This document shows, piece by piece, positions 43,787 through 52,977 of a DNA stretch of 64,000 bases. Numbering within the stretch: the stretch's first letter is position 1; each line of letters starts with the position of its first letter. Both the position numbers and the translations under genes were made by a program. This DNA is from Paenibacillus glycinis (GTDB lineage: Bacteria > Bacillota > Bacilli > Paenibacillales > Paenibacillaceae): contig NZ_JAAAMV010000029.1 in assembly GCF_009909185.1 (NCBI RefSeq), forward strand, positions 62,001-126,000. Direction: 5' to 3'. Below the pieces are notes generated by a model. It was not told the DNA's origin and made no database searches. It was given only the letters and a program-made list of their open reading frames with translations.

Positions 43787-45574
43787 TTAGTTAGCAGGCG
43801 TTACCCACCAATTGATCAAATGGAAGAAGTAACCGTAAGAAAGCGATGATTCCGGCTTATCGGTATCGGAGAAGTGAACTTTGTTCTTGTCGAATGCCAT
43901 CGGCGATCCGTATTGGTACAGGAAGACGTAAGGCAGATCCGTCGAAATTTCTTTCGCGACTTCTTGGTAAATCGATTTGCGTTCGTTTTGATCTACGGTG
44001 GAGTAGCCTTTCACCCACAGATCGTCAAGCTTGGTATTCTTGTACCAGCCGTTGTTTTGGCCGGCAGGCGTGAAGTACTTGGAAGAGAACGTCGATTCGG
44101 CATCCGGGTCCGGCGTGTTCAATACCCAAGCCAGCAGCAGCGCTTGGAATTTGCCCGGCGTTACGTTTTGATCGATCCACGAAGCGAAGTCGATCGCTTT
44201 CGGCGTCACTTCGATGCCGACGTCTTTCAAGTTCTGTTGGATAACGGCTGCCACTTGCTCGCGGCGGCTGTTGCCCGCATTGTATTGCAGTTCGAACGAG
44301 AAGCGGTGACCGTCTTTCTCGAGGATGCCGTCTTTGCCCGGCTTCCAACCGTCTTCCGCCAGCATCGTCTTGGCTTTCTCCGCGTCGTACGCGTAGTTCA
44401 CGGCCGCATCGCCTGGAGCCGCCCACGAATTCGGCAGGAACGGCGCATTCATCAGCGTACCGGTTCCTTTAAGAATGTTGTCGACCATGCCTTGGCGGTT
44501 AAGCGCCGTCGCGATGGCTTGTCTCGTCTTCTGGCCTTGGAACAGATCGTACTTGCCAGGGAAATTAGCTCCGTCGAAGTTGAATTCCAAGTACTCGTAT
44601 TGCGGGCCAGGCGCCAGAATCACGCCCATGTTGTCCTTGCCTTTGACCGTATCCAAAGTCGGAAGCGGAACGGCAGAGGTGAAGTCGATGTCGCCTTTCA
44701 GAAGCGCCTGCATCTCCGTGTTTTGGTCGGCGTAAATTTTATACGTCAAGGTTTGGATGTGCGGCTTTTGGCTGCCCCAATAATTCGGGTCGGCTTCGAA
44801 CGTCAAGTATTGGCCGCGTTCCCATTTCGTCCATTTCCAAGGGCCGTTCGTGACCGTCTTGGTCGGATCAGAGCCGAACGGGTCTTTCGCCAAGTCTTTA
44901 AGCGCGACGTCTTTCAAAACATGATAAGGAGCCAGCGAGGAAACGAGGGAATATTGGAACGGTGCATAGATTTGCTTCAGCTTAATCGTGACCGTTTTAT
45001 CGTCTACTTTGGTAACCGATTCGACTTTGTCGAAAGCGCTAATGCCCGGGGAACCGGACTCGGGATTCTTGACGGTGTCGAACGTGAATTTGATGTCGTC
45101 GGCGGATACAGGCTGACCGTCGCTCCACTTTGCTTCCGGCTTCAGCTTGACCGTATAAGTCAGGCCGTCCGCGCTGACAGTCGGCGCTTCGGCCGCAAGC
45201 GACCAAGGCTCTGCAGTCACGTTGCCTTGACGATCCATGTCGAACAAATTCGCATTCACGAAAGTTGATACATCGCCTGAAGAAGTGTCTTGGATGTACA
45301 AAGGATTGATCGACACGATATCCGAGAATGTGCCGACCGTCAGGCTTCCGCCGTCGACAGGCGCGTTTGGATCCGGAGTCGAGGTGTTCGTGTTGGTGTT
45401 CGTGCTGTTGTTTGTAGCCGGCGTTTCATTAGTAGTCGTGTTTTTGCCTCCGTTATTAGCGGCAGCGGAGTTGTTCGTGCTCGAATTGTTATTGCTGCAA
45501 GCTGCAAGCAAAGATCCGGTAATTGCGAGAATTGTCAGTACAGTCGTGACTCTGTTTCTTTTTCTCATTTTCAC
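43787..45574 (-). CDS. Peptide-type ABC transporter substrate-binding lipoprotein
   Basis: 595 residues, family 5 (OppA/DppE) solute-binding protein. The signal peptide ends in GSLLAAC, so Cys26 should be lipidated. An Asn/Thr-rich linker of about 45 residues follows, then the SBP_bac_5 domain (WSLAAEAPTVSADGLTYTVKLKPEAKWSDGQPVSADD). It delivers peptides or other oligomers to the OppBC permease. The distinctive linker probably spans the cell wall. It is the first gene of the operon. Confidence 0.94.
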   Translation of the reverse strand: MKMRKRNRVTTVLTILAITGSLLAACSNNNSSTNNSAAANNGGKNTTTNETPATNNSTNTNTNTSTPDPNAPVDGGSLTVGTFSDIVSINPLYIQDTSSGDVSTFVNANLFDMDRQGNVTAEPWSLAAEAPTVSADGLTYTVKLKPEAKWSDGQPVSADDIKFTFDTVKNPESGSPGISAFDKVESVTKVDDKTVTIKLKQIYAPFQYSLVSSLAPYHVLKDVALKDLAKDPFGSDPTKTVTNGPWKWTKWERGQYLTFEADPNYWGSQKPHIQTLTYKIYADQNTEMQALLKGDIDFTSAVPLPTLDTVKGKDNMGVILAPGPQYEYLEFNFDGANFPGKYDLFQGQKTRQAIATALNRQGMVDNILKGTGTLMNAPFLPNSWAAPGDAAVNYAYDAEKAKTMLAEDGWKPGKDGILEKDGHRFSFELQYNAGNSRREQVAAVIQQNLKDVGIEVTPKAIDFASWIDQNVTPGKFQALLLAWVLNTPDPDAESTFSSKYFTPAGQNNGWYKNTKLDDLWVKGYSTVDQNERKSIYQEVAKEISTDLPYVFLYQYGSPMAFDKNKVHFSDTDKPESSLSYGYFFHLINWWVTPAN

Positions 45575-45642
45575 ACATCCCCGTTTAATAGTCGTTTGAT
45601 AATGTTAACTTACTTTACGCTCCTTTCGTGCGTAGGTCTTTA

Positions 45643-45671
45643 ATGCTAGTTGATGTCATAAAGTCTAACAA
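45643..45671 (-). promoter_or_regulatory. Possible promoter of the Opp-type operon
   Basis: On the minus strand, TTGTTA (45666-45671), a 17-base spacer and TAGCAT (45643-45648), about 69 bases before the start of the binding protein gene. Confidence 0.4.
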
Positions 45672-46850
45672 GACTATTACATTTTATACTCAAGAAAACC
45701 TAGATGTAAATAGCTAATTTAAATAATTAAATTCGCAGACAAAATTAATTTTTGTAAGAGTTATTTTAACTCAATTTTAATAATTTTTCCCTATCTTCGA
45801 GCTCATTCAATGACCGGACTTTTTCACGAAAATTGATATAGAACTGTTTGGAAATGGAAGTATTATAGAGAAAAAACGCGAAATTTGAAGATCGCTAGAC
45901 AACTGTATCAACCTAAAGATTTTATAAAGATTTTGTAAATATTTAAACTTTCGTCCATTATCGTCATATCGATGTAACGTTTTATCGCGATACAGCTTTA
46001 GCATAGTTTTGCGAACGCGTATGCGAACGATCCGGGCGCGCGCGCCCGTTCATCGTCCCTCGTCCGCCTGGTTCAAATGCACCATATTGTGCAAATAGCC
46101 GCCAATGACATGGGCACCGGCGATCATGCAAGAACCCCGATTCCTTCGTTGCGGAGCCGGACACGAACCGACCTGATTCGACACCGGTTCAGGGAGGCTT
46201 AATGCCGGAACGATTCGCGGCAATCCGACTCCGTCCGCAATCCTTCTCTCGGCTGGCCGAAACGTACGGCAGCGTATATTTAGTAGAAATAGTGCTCCTG
46301 ATGCATATGCATCGAAATTCACGCAACGCCGGATACGCCGGTAAGCCTCCTAAAAAATCGCGGGCAATATCGGATCGTTCAGGGTGCCAATCCGCTTGGA
46401 TCAAGCCATAGACCATGAGAGTCTGCGGGATCATAGTTGGTATTTTACGAAGATACTACTTTTAGCTTCTATTTCGTTATCCTTGGACGCAGTTCTTAAC
46501 ACGCTGCGGTAGATTGACGTCATACCACGATCATATCACTTAGACACACGAATGCTTCCACAGCGAAGAACAGCTCTAATATTCAGCTGCTCCAAAGTCG
46601 ATATTGTGCTAGTTCCAAAGGATATTCCCCTGTCGCCAATGTACCTTCGCCCCGTAGAACGGTCGTGTTCGGCAACTTGCCAAGCCAGCGGGACTTCTCT
46701 CCTTAGCTGCTTGACGGCAGAAAATATCGTTCCTAAAAGGATTTGCGGCGTCCTTGCTCTTGTCGTTTTATAGGCGAACAAGAGCAAAAGGCTGTCAAGA
46801 CATGCTCGACAGCGTGAAGCGAATTGCGGTTACAGTGTACTTGGTCGTTA
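45672..46850. other. AT-richer, gene-poor region
   Basis: The stretch 45672-46010 is strongly AT-rich compared with the rest of the window. From 46010 to 46850 composition is intermediate. Short frames exist (for example 46189-46434 and 46536-46787 on the minus strand), but none shows a ribosome-binding site, a family motif or the GC-rich third positions of neighbouring genes. I see no repeat or mobile element borders. Confidence 0.5.
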
Positions 46851-46854
46851 TGTA

Positions 46855-47101
46855 CTATTTCTTAGTAAACCATTCATTCATTGCATCGATTGCAGTCTTC
46901 CCGCCTTTAGCCTCGAACTCTTGTTAAGCTAACGCTGTTCTTTTCCTTCAGCGCTTTATCGATATCGATCCCGGATGAGAAATACAAGGTGTTAAAGACG
47001 GCCGTGCCGTCGATCAGCTTATCTTTCGTATCTTTGTTTACCGCGAATTCGGGATCCAACAGTCCTTCGTCATACCACTCGAATAGCGGCCGTTCAACCA
47101 A
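46855..47101 (-). pseudogene. Remnant of a family-1 (LplA-type) solute-binding lipoprotein
   Basis: One frame reads ERPLFEWYDEGLLDPEFAV followed by GTAVFNTLYFSSGIDIDKAL, a pattern of the middle of LplA/YtcQ-type binding proteins. A second, shifted frame encodes FEAKGGKTAIDAMNEWFTKK and ends in a stop at 46855, which fits the C-terminus of the same family. The N-terminal half and the segment between the pieces are missing. So this is a deleted and frameshifted relic, lying in the gene-poor region next to tetR. Confidence 0.7.
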
Positions 47102-47104
47102 TTC

Positions 47105-47245
47105 TTATAAAATAATTGTTTGAGATGCGGCAGATGGTTCATTCGCAACAGATGGCTCTTCGCGACAAAGCTTCTCCAATATATCGATAGCCTCCTCGCG
47201 TTCTCCCTCCAGCCGCCGAATATCGCTGTTCAGCTTGAGAGGCAC
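47105..47245 (-). CDS. Possible 46-residue ORF in frame with tetR
   Basis: The frame starts at GTG (47245), three bases after the tetR TAG and in the same reading frame. It encodes VPLKLNSDIRRLEGEREEAI followed by DILEKLCREEPS and a short tail. The Leu/Glu pattern suggests a coiled coil. No clear ribosome-binding site is present, so it may instead be the former C-terminus of TetR cut off by a nonsense mutation. Confidence 0.35.
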   Translation of the reverse strand: MPLKLNSDIRRLEGEREEAIDILEKLCREEPSVANEPSAASQTIIL

Positions 47246-47248
47246 CTG

Positions 47249-47929
47249 CTATACGCGCTTCCGTTCATCCGCAAGCCTGCGTCTCTCATAGAAGCCGGCC
47301 AAATAATATTCCATTGCGGTCAATGCGTTTTGCTTGAAATCGATTTGAAACCCTTGAAGCTGATGCTCGTCGATCGCTTGAAGCAGCACGTCGGGCATGC
47401 TCGCCATGTTGGCGTACCCGACAATGATGGCGTTTTGCGCCAAGAGCAGCTCGTAGAAAGCCTCCGCGTTCAAATCGGTTACTCGCTCGGTCAGCAAGCG
47501 CACGATATTTTCCAAGATCGCGTATAAGCCCGTGCTGTCTTTAACGGCCGTTTCCAGATCGATATTCTTTTCCAAGATCGTATTTTTGATCGCGCTTAAC
47601 CGAATCAACAGGGAATCCCGGTCGAGAATGCTTGCCATTTCGCCCAGAAAAAAAGTTTTGAATTCGTCATGCGTCATCGTGCCATAGGGAAGAAGAAGGT
47701 CCGCGAAGTTCCGAAAGCGCTTCGCGTACTCTTGAAACAAAATTTCCATAAACAAGATTTCCTTCGTCTTGTAGTAGAAAAACAACGATCCGTTCGAAAC
47801 GTTCGCCGCTTTCGCGATATCGCTCATCTTGATGGCGTTGAAGTCGCGCTCCCGGTAGATTTCGCGCGCCGTATCCAAGATCAGCCTTGCCTTCTCTGCC
47901 TTCGCGCTGTCCGTCATGGCTCTTCTCAT
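47249..47929 (-). CDS. TetR-family transcriptional regulator
   Basis: 226 residues. The N-terminal helix-turn-helix is FNAIKMSDIAKAANVSNGSLFFYYKTKEIL (about residues 30-60), followed by an all-helical ligand domain of about 165 residues. It probably binds the TGACTnnnAGTCA palindromes found upstream of itself (47959-47973) and of the SDR gene (48938-48986). After its TAG stop, the same frame stays open for 47 more codons (47105-47248), which suggests either an earlier longer protein or a small downstream cistron. The inducer is unknown. Confidence 0.92.
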   Translation of the reverse strand: MRRAMTDSAKAEKARLILDTAREIYRERDFNAIKMSDIAKAANVSNGSLFFYYKTKEILFMEILFQEYAKRFRNFADLLLPYGTMTHDEFKTFFLGEMASILDRDSLLIRLSAIKNTILEKNIDLETAVKDSTGLYAILENIVRLLTERVTDLNAEAFYELLLAQNAIIVGYANMASMPDVLLQAIDEHQLQGFQIDFKQNALTAMEYYLAGFYERRRLADERKRV

Positions 47930-47958
47930 AGCTTAGACCCCCGTCGCCGTGCCTAATA

Positions 47959-47973
47959 TTGACTTGCAGTCAA
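47959..47973. promoter_or_regulatory. TetR operator upstream of tetR
   Basis: A perfect palindrome, TTGACT-TGC-AGTCAA, 30 bases before the tetR ATG. It matches the sites in front of the SDR gene, so it supports autoregulation. Confidence 0.75.
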
Positions 47974-48008
47974 TCGTAAGGAATACCGGGAAGCTTGTCA
48001 AGGGAACG

Positions 48009-48060
48009 AAAAATACCCCGGCTCCGGGTTGAGCGCGGCTCAAACCGGAATCCAGGTATT
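48009..48060 (-). terminator. Terminator after the SDR gene
   Basis: On the minus strand, AATACC/GGTATT outer and CCGGTTTGAGCC/GGCTCAAACCGG-like inner arms are followed by five Ts. Confidence 0.65.
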
Positions 48061-48077
48061 CGCATGCAAGGCAATCG

Positions 48078-48899
48078 TTATTTCATCTGGCTCATGATCA
48101 GTCGGTCGAAAGCTCTGTCGCTGATCCATTTTCGCAACGAGATCAATGGTTTTGCCATTTTACCGACGGCATAGCGAGTTTTGGGTTTGTCGGCCGCGAT
48201 GGCGTTCGCGACGGTATTCGCCACCAATGCGGCCGACGACCCGCCCCCGGCCTGATACGATTTTCGCGTTGTATCCGCGATCGCCTTTGCCATTTCCTTG
48301 TACGGACCGGCGCCGGAATAGTTCAGCAGCGGTTCGGTCATCACATCGCCGAACGAGGTCTCGATAATGCCGGGCTCGAGGATGATGACGTCGATTCCGA
48401 ACGGGCGCAATTCGAGTCTCAAGCAATCGGACCATCCCTCCAGCGCATGCTTGGTCGCATGGTACCATGCGCCGAGCGGCGTATAGATTTTCCCGCCCAC
48501 GGATGAGGTATTGACGATTGTCCCGCTTCCCGCTCTCCTCATATGCGGTACGACAAGCTGCGTCAACCTGGCCAAGCCGAATACATTCACTTCGAACTGG
48601 TATCTCGCGTCGGCAAGGCTCACTTCCTCGACGCTCCCGTATAGGCCGAATCCGGCATTGTTGAACAGCACGTCGATTCGGCCTTTCTCCTTGACGATGT
48701 TGTCCACGCAGGCGACGATCTCTTCCTCGATCGACAGATCCAATTGCACGGGGATCGCCCCTAATCGCTGCAGATCCCGCATGTGCTCGATCCTTCTCGC
48801 CGCAGCGTACACGATGTGGCCATCCGCCAATAGCTTTTTGGCGGTTTCCTTGCCGATGCCGGATGAAGCGCCCGTGATTAAAACGACTTTATGGCTCAT
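48078..48899 (-). CDS. Short-chain dehydrogenase/reductase
   Basis: 273 residues with a Rossmann fold. The cofactor motif TGASSGIG is at residues 9-16, NNAG near 79-82 and the catalytic YHATK at 145-149. Classical SDR with a C-terminal extension that may contact a membrane or lipid substrate. ATG at 48899 has GGAGG upstream. It is expressed from its own promoter, which overlaps three TetR-type operators, so it is the evident target of the adjacent TetR. The substrate is unknown. Confidence 0.92.
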   Translation of the reverse strand: MSHKVVLITGASSGIGKETAKKLLADGHIVYAAARRIEHMRDLQRLGAIPVQLDLSIEEEIVACVDNIVKEKGRIDVLFNNAGFGLYGSVEEVSLADARYQFEVNVFGLARLTQLVVPHMRRAGSGTIVNTSSVGGKIYTPLGAWYHATKHALEGWSDCLRLELRPFGIDVIILEPGIIETSFGDVMTEPLLNYSGAGPYKEMAKAIADTTRKSYQAGGGSSAALVANTVANAIAADKPKTRYAVGKMAKPLISLRKWISDRAFDRLIMSQMK

Positions 48900-48937
48900 T
48901 AGCTATTCCTCCATTTTGCGAGTATGAGTTAAATTAA

Positions 48938-48994
48938 TTGACTATAAGTCAATGACTATGAGTCAATAATAGATGACTTCGAGTCGATTGTAAA
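48938..48994 (-). promoter_or_regulatory. SDR promoter with three TetR operators
   Basis: Promoter on the minus strand: TTTACA (48989-48994), 17-base spacer, TATTAT (48966-48971). Three palindromes of the form TGACTnnnAGTCA: 48974-48986 (inside the spacer, last base changed), 48953-48965 and 48938-48952 (both just downstream of -10). Repressor binding would block RNA polymerase. Confidence 0.8.
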
Positions 48995-49032
48995 GCATAA
49001 CTTGCCTTGCCGGCAGGGAAATCGGGTAAACG

Positions 49033-49076
49033 CAAACGCCCCGGATATCGGCACTAGCCGATGTCCAGGGCGTTTT
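49033..49076 (-). terminator. Terminator after the chemoreceptor gene
   Basis: On the minus strand, AAAACGCCCTGGACATCGGC and GCCGATATCCGGGGCGTTT arms. It lies about 70 bases past the stop. Confidence 0.7.
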
Positions 49077-49144
49077 GCATGGCATATCGATTCCTCGGAT
49101 GCCGCGTTGCCATACCGTTCGGGTCAACCCACGTCAAGCTCGGA

Positions 49145-51154
49145 TTACACTTTAAACGTCTTGACCAGATGCTTCAATTCGCCCATCATCTCGTTCAGGG
49201 CGTAGACCGATGTCGTGATATCCTCCATGATGGCGGCCTGCTCTTCCGAGGAGCCGGCAACCAGTTGGGATTTCTCCGTGGCGTCCTTCGCGATGCCCAC
49301 CATGCTTTCAAGGGACGAGGCGATCTCCTCCGTGCCGGCGGACAATTGCTCGGTCGTGGCGGATACTTCCTGCGTCTGCGCGGACACGTGACGAATCGAG
49401 GTTTGAATCGCGCCGAACGAGGAACCGATCTCCTGCATCTTGCTCAGTCCGTCTTCGATCACGACGACATTCCGGCGCATATGATCGACGGCGATCGTGG
49501 AGGATTGCTGGATCGACTGGATCAATGCCACGATGGTCGTAACGGACGTCCTGCTCTGTTCGGCAAGCTTCTTGACCTCGTTCGCGACGACGGCGAAGCC
49601 GCGCCCGTATTCTCCGGCCCTGGCGGCTTCGATCGAAGCGTTCAACGACAACAAGGCCGTCTGATTGGAGATGTCCGAAATAAAGTCGACGATCGTTCCG
49701 ATCTCATTGGATTGCGCGTACAACTGCTCCAAGACGACGGCCGTATCGCCGGCCGAGGCGCCGATCGCGTTCATCTGCTGAATGGCGGAGCGAATCTCGC
49801 CGTTGCCGTTGTCCACTTCGTTCGCGACTTCTCCGGTTTGATCCGAGACGATCCCCGAGGATTCGGCGATCTTTTGCACGCCCGCCGCCATCTCTTCCAT
49901 GGCTCGCGCGGATTGCTCGACCGCCTGCAGCTGCACCTCCGTGCCGCCTGCCATTTCCTGAATCGCCGCGGACACCTGCGCGGAGGACGCCGAGGACTGC
50001 TTCGCCGACGCCAACAGGTCTTCCGAGGAAAGCGACACCCGGTCGATCGTCGTATGGATCTGCCGAACGATGCCGGACAACGAATCGATCATGTGGTTGA
50101 TGTTCAGGCTGATTTGGCCGATCTCGTCGCCCGAATGAACGGCAAGCCTCGTATTCAGATTGCCGTCCGCGACTTCTTTGACGACGGAGGATATCGACAC
50201 GATCGGTTTGACGACGATCCTCGTGAGCAGAATTGCGAGTCCCCCCACGATCAGGATCATGCCGAGCAGGATACCGACTCCGATGTAGATCGCCCGATTC
50301 ACGTTGCCGTTAATTTCGGCGGTCGGCACGGTAATCAGAAGCTTCCAGGACGTATTGGGGATCGTCTGGTAGTAGGTGATGACTTCCTTGCCATTCTCCC
50401 CTTTGTAGGTGATAGAGCCTTCGGCGTTCGCCAGCATGGTTTCGAAAGCCTGCTGGGCGCCCTTATCCGTCGTGAACTCCGAAACCTTTTTCCCGATCCG
50501 GCTCTTGTCCGGGTAGGTGTAATAATCGCCGGAACCCGAGATGATATAGCCGTAGCCGGTTTTTTCCATCGCGATCGAATCCGTCAGCTTGGCGAAATTA
50601 TCCGGGGAAGCGGATTGGGAGATGGCGCCTACGACGTTGCCGGAAGCGTCCAGGAGCGGCGTCACGATCGGCAGCACCAGCTTATTCGTTTTTTTGCTGA
50701 CCAGCATGTCGGAGATGACCGTTTTCTTCGTTTCCATCATCGTCTTGAAGTACGGCCGGTCCGCCAAATCAAGCGGCGTATTGGAAATATCGATGCCCTG
50801 GCCTTTGGTATCGACCAAAATATAGTTATCGATTTGATTGTCGCTTTGATCCAGCATTCTCAAATACGGGAGGATGACTTTCGAATCCATGGCCGTGAAC
50901 TCGGGATGCAGCTTGATCAATTCCTGCACCGCGGAAATTTTCAATTGCAGCCATTCGTCGATTCGGGAGACGCTTAGCTGCTCCACCGTTTGCGCTTTCT
51001 GCAGATTGTCGGACTTGCTTACGCCGCTGAAATAAATGACGTAAAACAGACTGGACGCAATCAACGGGACGATGCAAAGGACTAGCAGGACGATGGACCA
51101 TTTCGTGCGAAGAGACAGATTTTTGATCGTGAGCTTGGATGTCGTGGTGGGCAT
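49145..51154 (-). CDS. Methyl-accepting chemotaxis protein
   Basis: 669 residues. An N-terminal membrane helix (about 18-44) precedes an extracellular dCache-type sensor (about 45-285), a second helix (about 290-312), HAMP (about 313-365) and a long signalling domain. The hairpin tip contains IGTIVDFISDISNQTALLSLNASIEAARAGEYGRGFAVVANEVKKLAEQS split over residues about 505-555. The CheA/CheW-binding tip is intact. The ligand is unknown. ATG at 51154 has GGAGG upstream. No other chemotaxis gene is adjacent. Confidence 0.96.
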   Translation of the reverse strand: MPTTTSKLTIKNLSLRTKWSIVLLVLCIVPLIASSLFYVIYFSGVSKSDNLQKAQTVEQLSVSRIDEWLQLKISAVQELIKLHPEFTAMDSKVILPYLRMLDQSDNQIDNYILVDTKGQGIDISNTPLDLADRPYFKTMMETKKTVISDMLVSKKTNKLVLPIVTPLLDASGNVVGAISQSASPDNFAKLTDSIAMEKTGYGYIISGSGDYYTYPDKSRIGKKVSEFTTDKGAQQAFETMLANAEGSITYKGENGKEVITYYQTIPNTSWKLLITVPTAEINGNVNRAIYIGVGILLGMILIVGGLAILLTRIVVKPIVSISSVVKEVADGNLNTRLAVHSGDEIGQISLNINHMIDSLSGIVRQIHTTIDRVSLSSEDLLASAKQSSASSAQVSAAIQEMAGGTEVQLQAVEQSARAMEEMAAGVQKIAESSGIVSDQTGEVANEVDNGNGEIRSAIQQMNAIGASAGDTAVVLEQLYAQSNEIGTIVDFISDISNQTALLSLNASIEAARAGEYGRGFAVVANEVKKLAEQSRTSVTTIVALIQSIQQSSTIAVDHMRRNVVVIEDGLSKMQEIGSSFGAIQTSIRHVSAQTQEVSATTEQLSAGTEEIASSLESMVGIAKDATEKSQLVAGSSEEQAAIMEDITTSVYALNEMMGELKHLVKTFKV

Positions 51155-51317
51155 GAGATTCCTCCGGCGTCATTTTCGTAGGTACAGTAGTTATGTCGGT
51201 TTTTGTCGGAAAAAAGTAAAGACATAAATTGTTAAGTATTCTGACGTTGGCTGCCGGACGCTTCGCATGCAGCGGCTGGTGTCGTCGAACGGCACCGCGC
51301 GACTAGCTGCGCATGCG

Positions 51318-51347
51318 AAAAATCCCGCCGAAGGTATCCGACGGGAT
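51318..51347 (-). terminator. Terminator after the dienelactone-hydrolase-like gene
   Basis: On the minus strand, ATCCCG and CGGGAT arms with five Ts. It lies about 155 bases past the stop. The interval 51348-51501 shows nothing I can support. Confidence 0.5.
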
Positions 51348-51501
51348 AGGAGTTGCCGACGCTTCCCAGAAGCATCTCAAGTAAAGTTAGCTAGGATGAG
51401 TACCCTGTCTGCCAGCAGACCCTTGCTAGTGAGCCCGACCGTCCGCGTGCCGTCCGGGATGCGGTCGTCCGGTCCTTCTCCGACCGAAAGCGGCAGCAGC
51501 C

Positions 51502-52083
51502 TCAACGATCCAACTGCCGGAGAAATTCGAGCACGCGCTGCAGCAGCAGCGCCGTCGCGCCGGCGTCGTACGACGGCAAGCTGCTGTCCGCAAAATAATG
51601 CTGATCGCCGGGGTACAGAAAGAGCTCCGCCCGATTGGCCGACGCCACGAGCTCGCGCGCCGCGTCGATGTCGCCCTCGTCAACGAAATAAGGATCCGCA
51701 TCCATGCCGTGAATTTGCGCGGGCAGATCCGCCGGCCACGGAGATCCGAACATCGAGGCCGGAACGCAGGAATAAAAGAACAGCGCGCCGCTCGCGCCCT
51801 CGCGCGTCTGCGCGAGCTTCTGGGCAGGCACGACGCCGAGAGAAAAGCCCGCATAGACGATCCCGCGCGGAAGCTCGCCGGCCGCGCGTTCGCCGCGCTC
51901 CGCAATCGTTTCGAACCCGACTTCATTGACATACGCCATCCCGTCCTCGATCGCGGCGAACGTGCGGCCTTCGAAGAGGTCCGGTACATGTACCGTATGT
52001 CCCTCCCCTCTAAGCGCGTCGGCAAAACCGTCTATGCCTGCCGTTCGTCCCAGCGCGTGATGAAATAGAAGAATCTCAGCCAT
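51502..52083 (-). CDS. Dienelactone-hydrolase-family protein
   Basis: ATG at 52083 (MAEILLFHHALG) has AAAGGAGAAG upstream; 193 residues, shorter than most dienelactone hydrolases. An alpha/beta hydrolase fold with GFSLG (Ser81 as nucleophile, where classical enzymes have Cys), MDADPYF as the acid segment and DQHYF with the His. The substrate is unknown. It stands alone. Confidence 0.85.
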   Translation of the reverse strand: MAEILLFHHALGRTAGIDGFADALRGEGHTVHVPDLFEGRTFAAIEDGMAYVNEVGFETIAERGERAAGELPRGIVYAGFSLGVVPAQKLAQTREGASGALFFYSCVPASMFGSPWPADLPAQIHGMDADPYFVDEGDIDAARELVASANRAELFLYPGDQHYFADSSLPSYDAGATALLLQRVLEFLRQLDR

Positions 52084-52274
52084 GTCTCTTCTCCTTTCAT
52101 TTTGGTAGATCATGGAATTTATATTGCTCCCCGTAAGAATTCGCCCTATGACGGCAGTTTCCCTGCCATTCCACATCATTCGTCAAAACAGCGCGCTGAT
52201 TCTGCATATACATACGATTTCAGCCGCAACAGTGAGATTTCTCTTGCCTTTAACCGAAACAAAGTTTCGCTCCA

Positions 52275-52820
52275 TTAAGACGATAGGTTTGAAAAATTAA
52301 AAACCTTTTCAACCCCCATCTCAGGTCGCAATGCCTTGTCTTCTTCCGTGAACAGATCGCTTGTATAACGGCCGAGGGTTTTTCGCCAAAATTTAATCGT
52401 CCTTAAATTGTTATCCGTCGGGAACGTGTACAACAGCCATTTCCCTTTCAAGCGGTTAAATATTGTCGTAATGGCTTCTTCAGCGACTCCCCGACCTCTA
52501 AAGGGCCGTAAGATAAAAAATTCGTTGACCAAAAAGTCGCTGTCATCATCCACGTAAGGCGGTGCAGCTATCAATGCGAATCCCGCCGGCACTTCGTCTA
52601 CCCAGACTAAAAAAGGAAAGAGGCAATCTTCTTTTTCCCACCAGATATCGAATGCCATGATTTGTTGCTGCAGCGTTCGATAGGCATCACTATCCTCGAA
52701 GACCCCGTATTTATTAGGGAGAACGCTGCGTATTCCCGCTAGATCGTGAAGATATAGAGGATATAGATTATTGATTATGTATTTCTGCTCCTTGCCGCAA
52801 AGCTGCACCTTAACGTTCAC
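52275..52820 (-). CDS. GNAT-family N-acetyltransferase
   Basis: 181 residues. The acetyl-CoA-binding motif A is seen as LVNEFFILRPFRGRGVAEEA, and the surrounding beta strands and the LFPFLVWVDEVPAGFALI region fit the GNAT fold. GTG at 52820 has AAGGAAG upstream. The substrate is unknown. Base composition is lower in GC than the neighbours, which hints at recent acquisition, but there are no mobile-element borders. Confidence 0.85.
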   Translation of the reverse strand: MNVKVQLCGKEQKYIINNLYPLYLHDLAGIRSVLPNKYGVFEDSDAYRTLQQQIMAFDIWWEKEDCLFPFLVWVDEVPAGFALIAAPPYVDDDSDFLVNEFFILRPFRGRGVAEEAITTIFNRLKGKWLLYTFPTDNNLRTIKFWRKTLGRYTSDLFTEEDKALRPEMGVEKVFNFSNLSS

Positions 52821-52940
52821 GATACCACTTCCTTATTCAATTCGTTGAAATGAGAATGAAACCTCGAGCCTTCAACAAAAAGTATAAAGACTGGCGATAG
52901 TAAAAAATATGCATAGAATACATAGACATATTTATGAATT

Positions 52941-52969
52941 AAAAAGGCTCGCGTCATTGAACGCAAGCC
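52941..52969 (-). terminator. Terminator after the CD3324-like gene
   Basis: On the minus strand, GGCTTGCGT and ACGCGAGCC arms followed by five Ts. It lies nine bases past the stop. Confidence 0.75.
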
Positions 52970-52977
52970 CTCGCGTA

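Noticed and set aside
46189..46434. Short minus-strand frame of 81 codons
   Set aside because: No ribosome-binding site, no family motif, and it overlaps an equally long plus-strand frame; likely chance in the degenerate zone.
46536..46787. Minus-strand frame of 83 codons
   Set aside because: No ribosome-binding site or recognisable domain; codon use differs from real neighbours.
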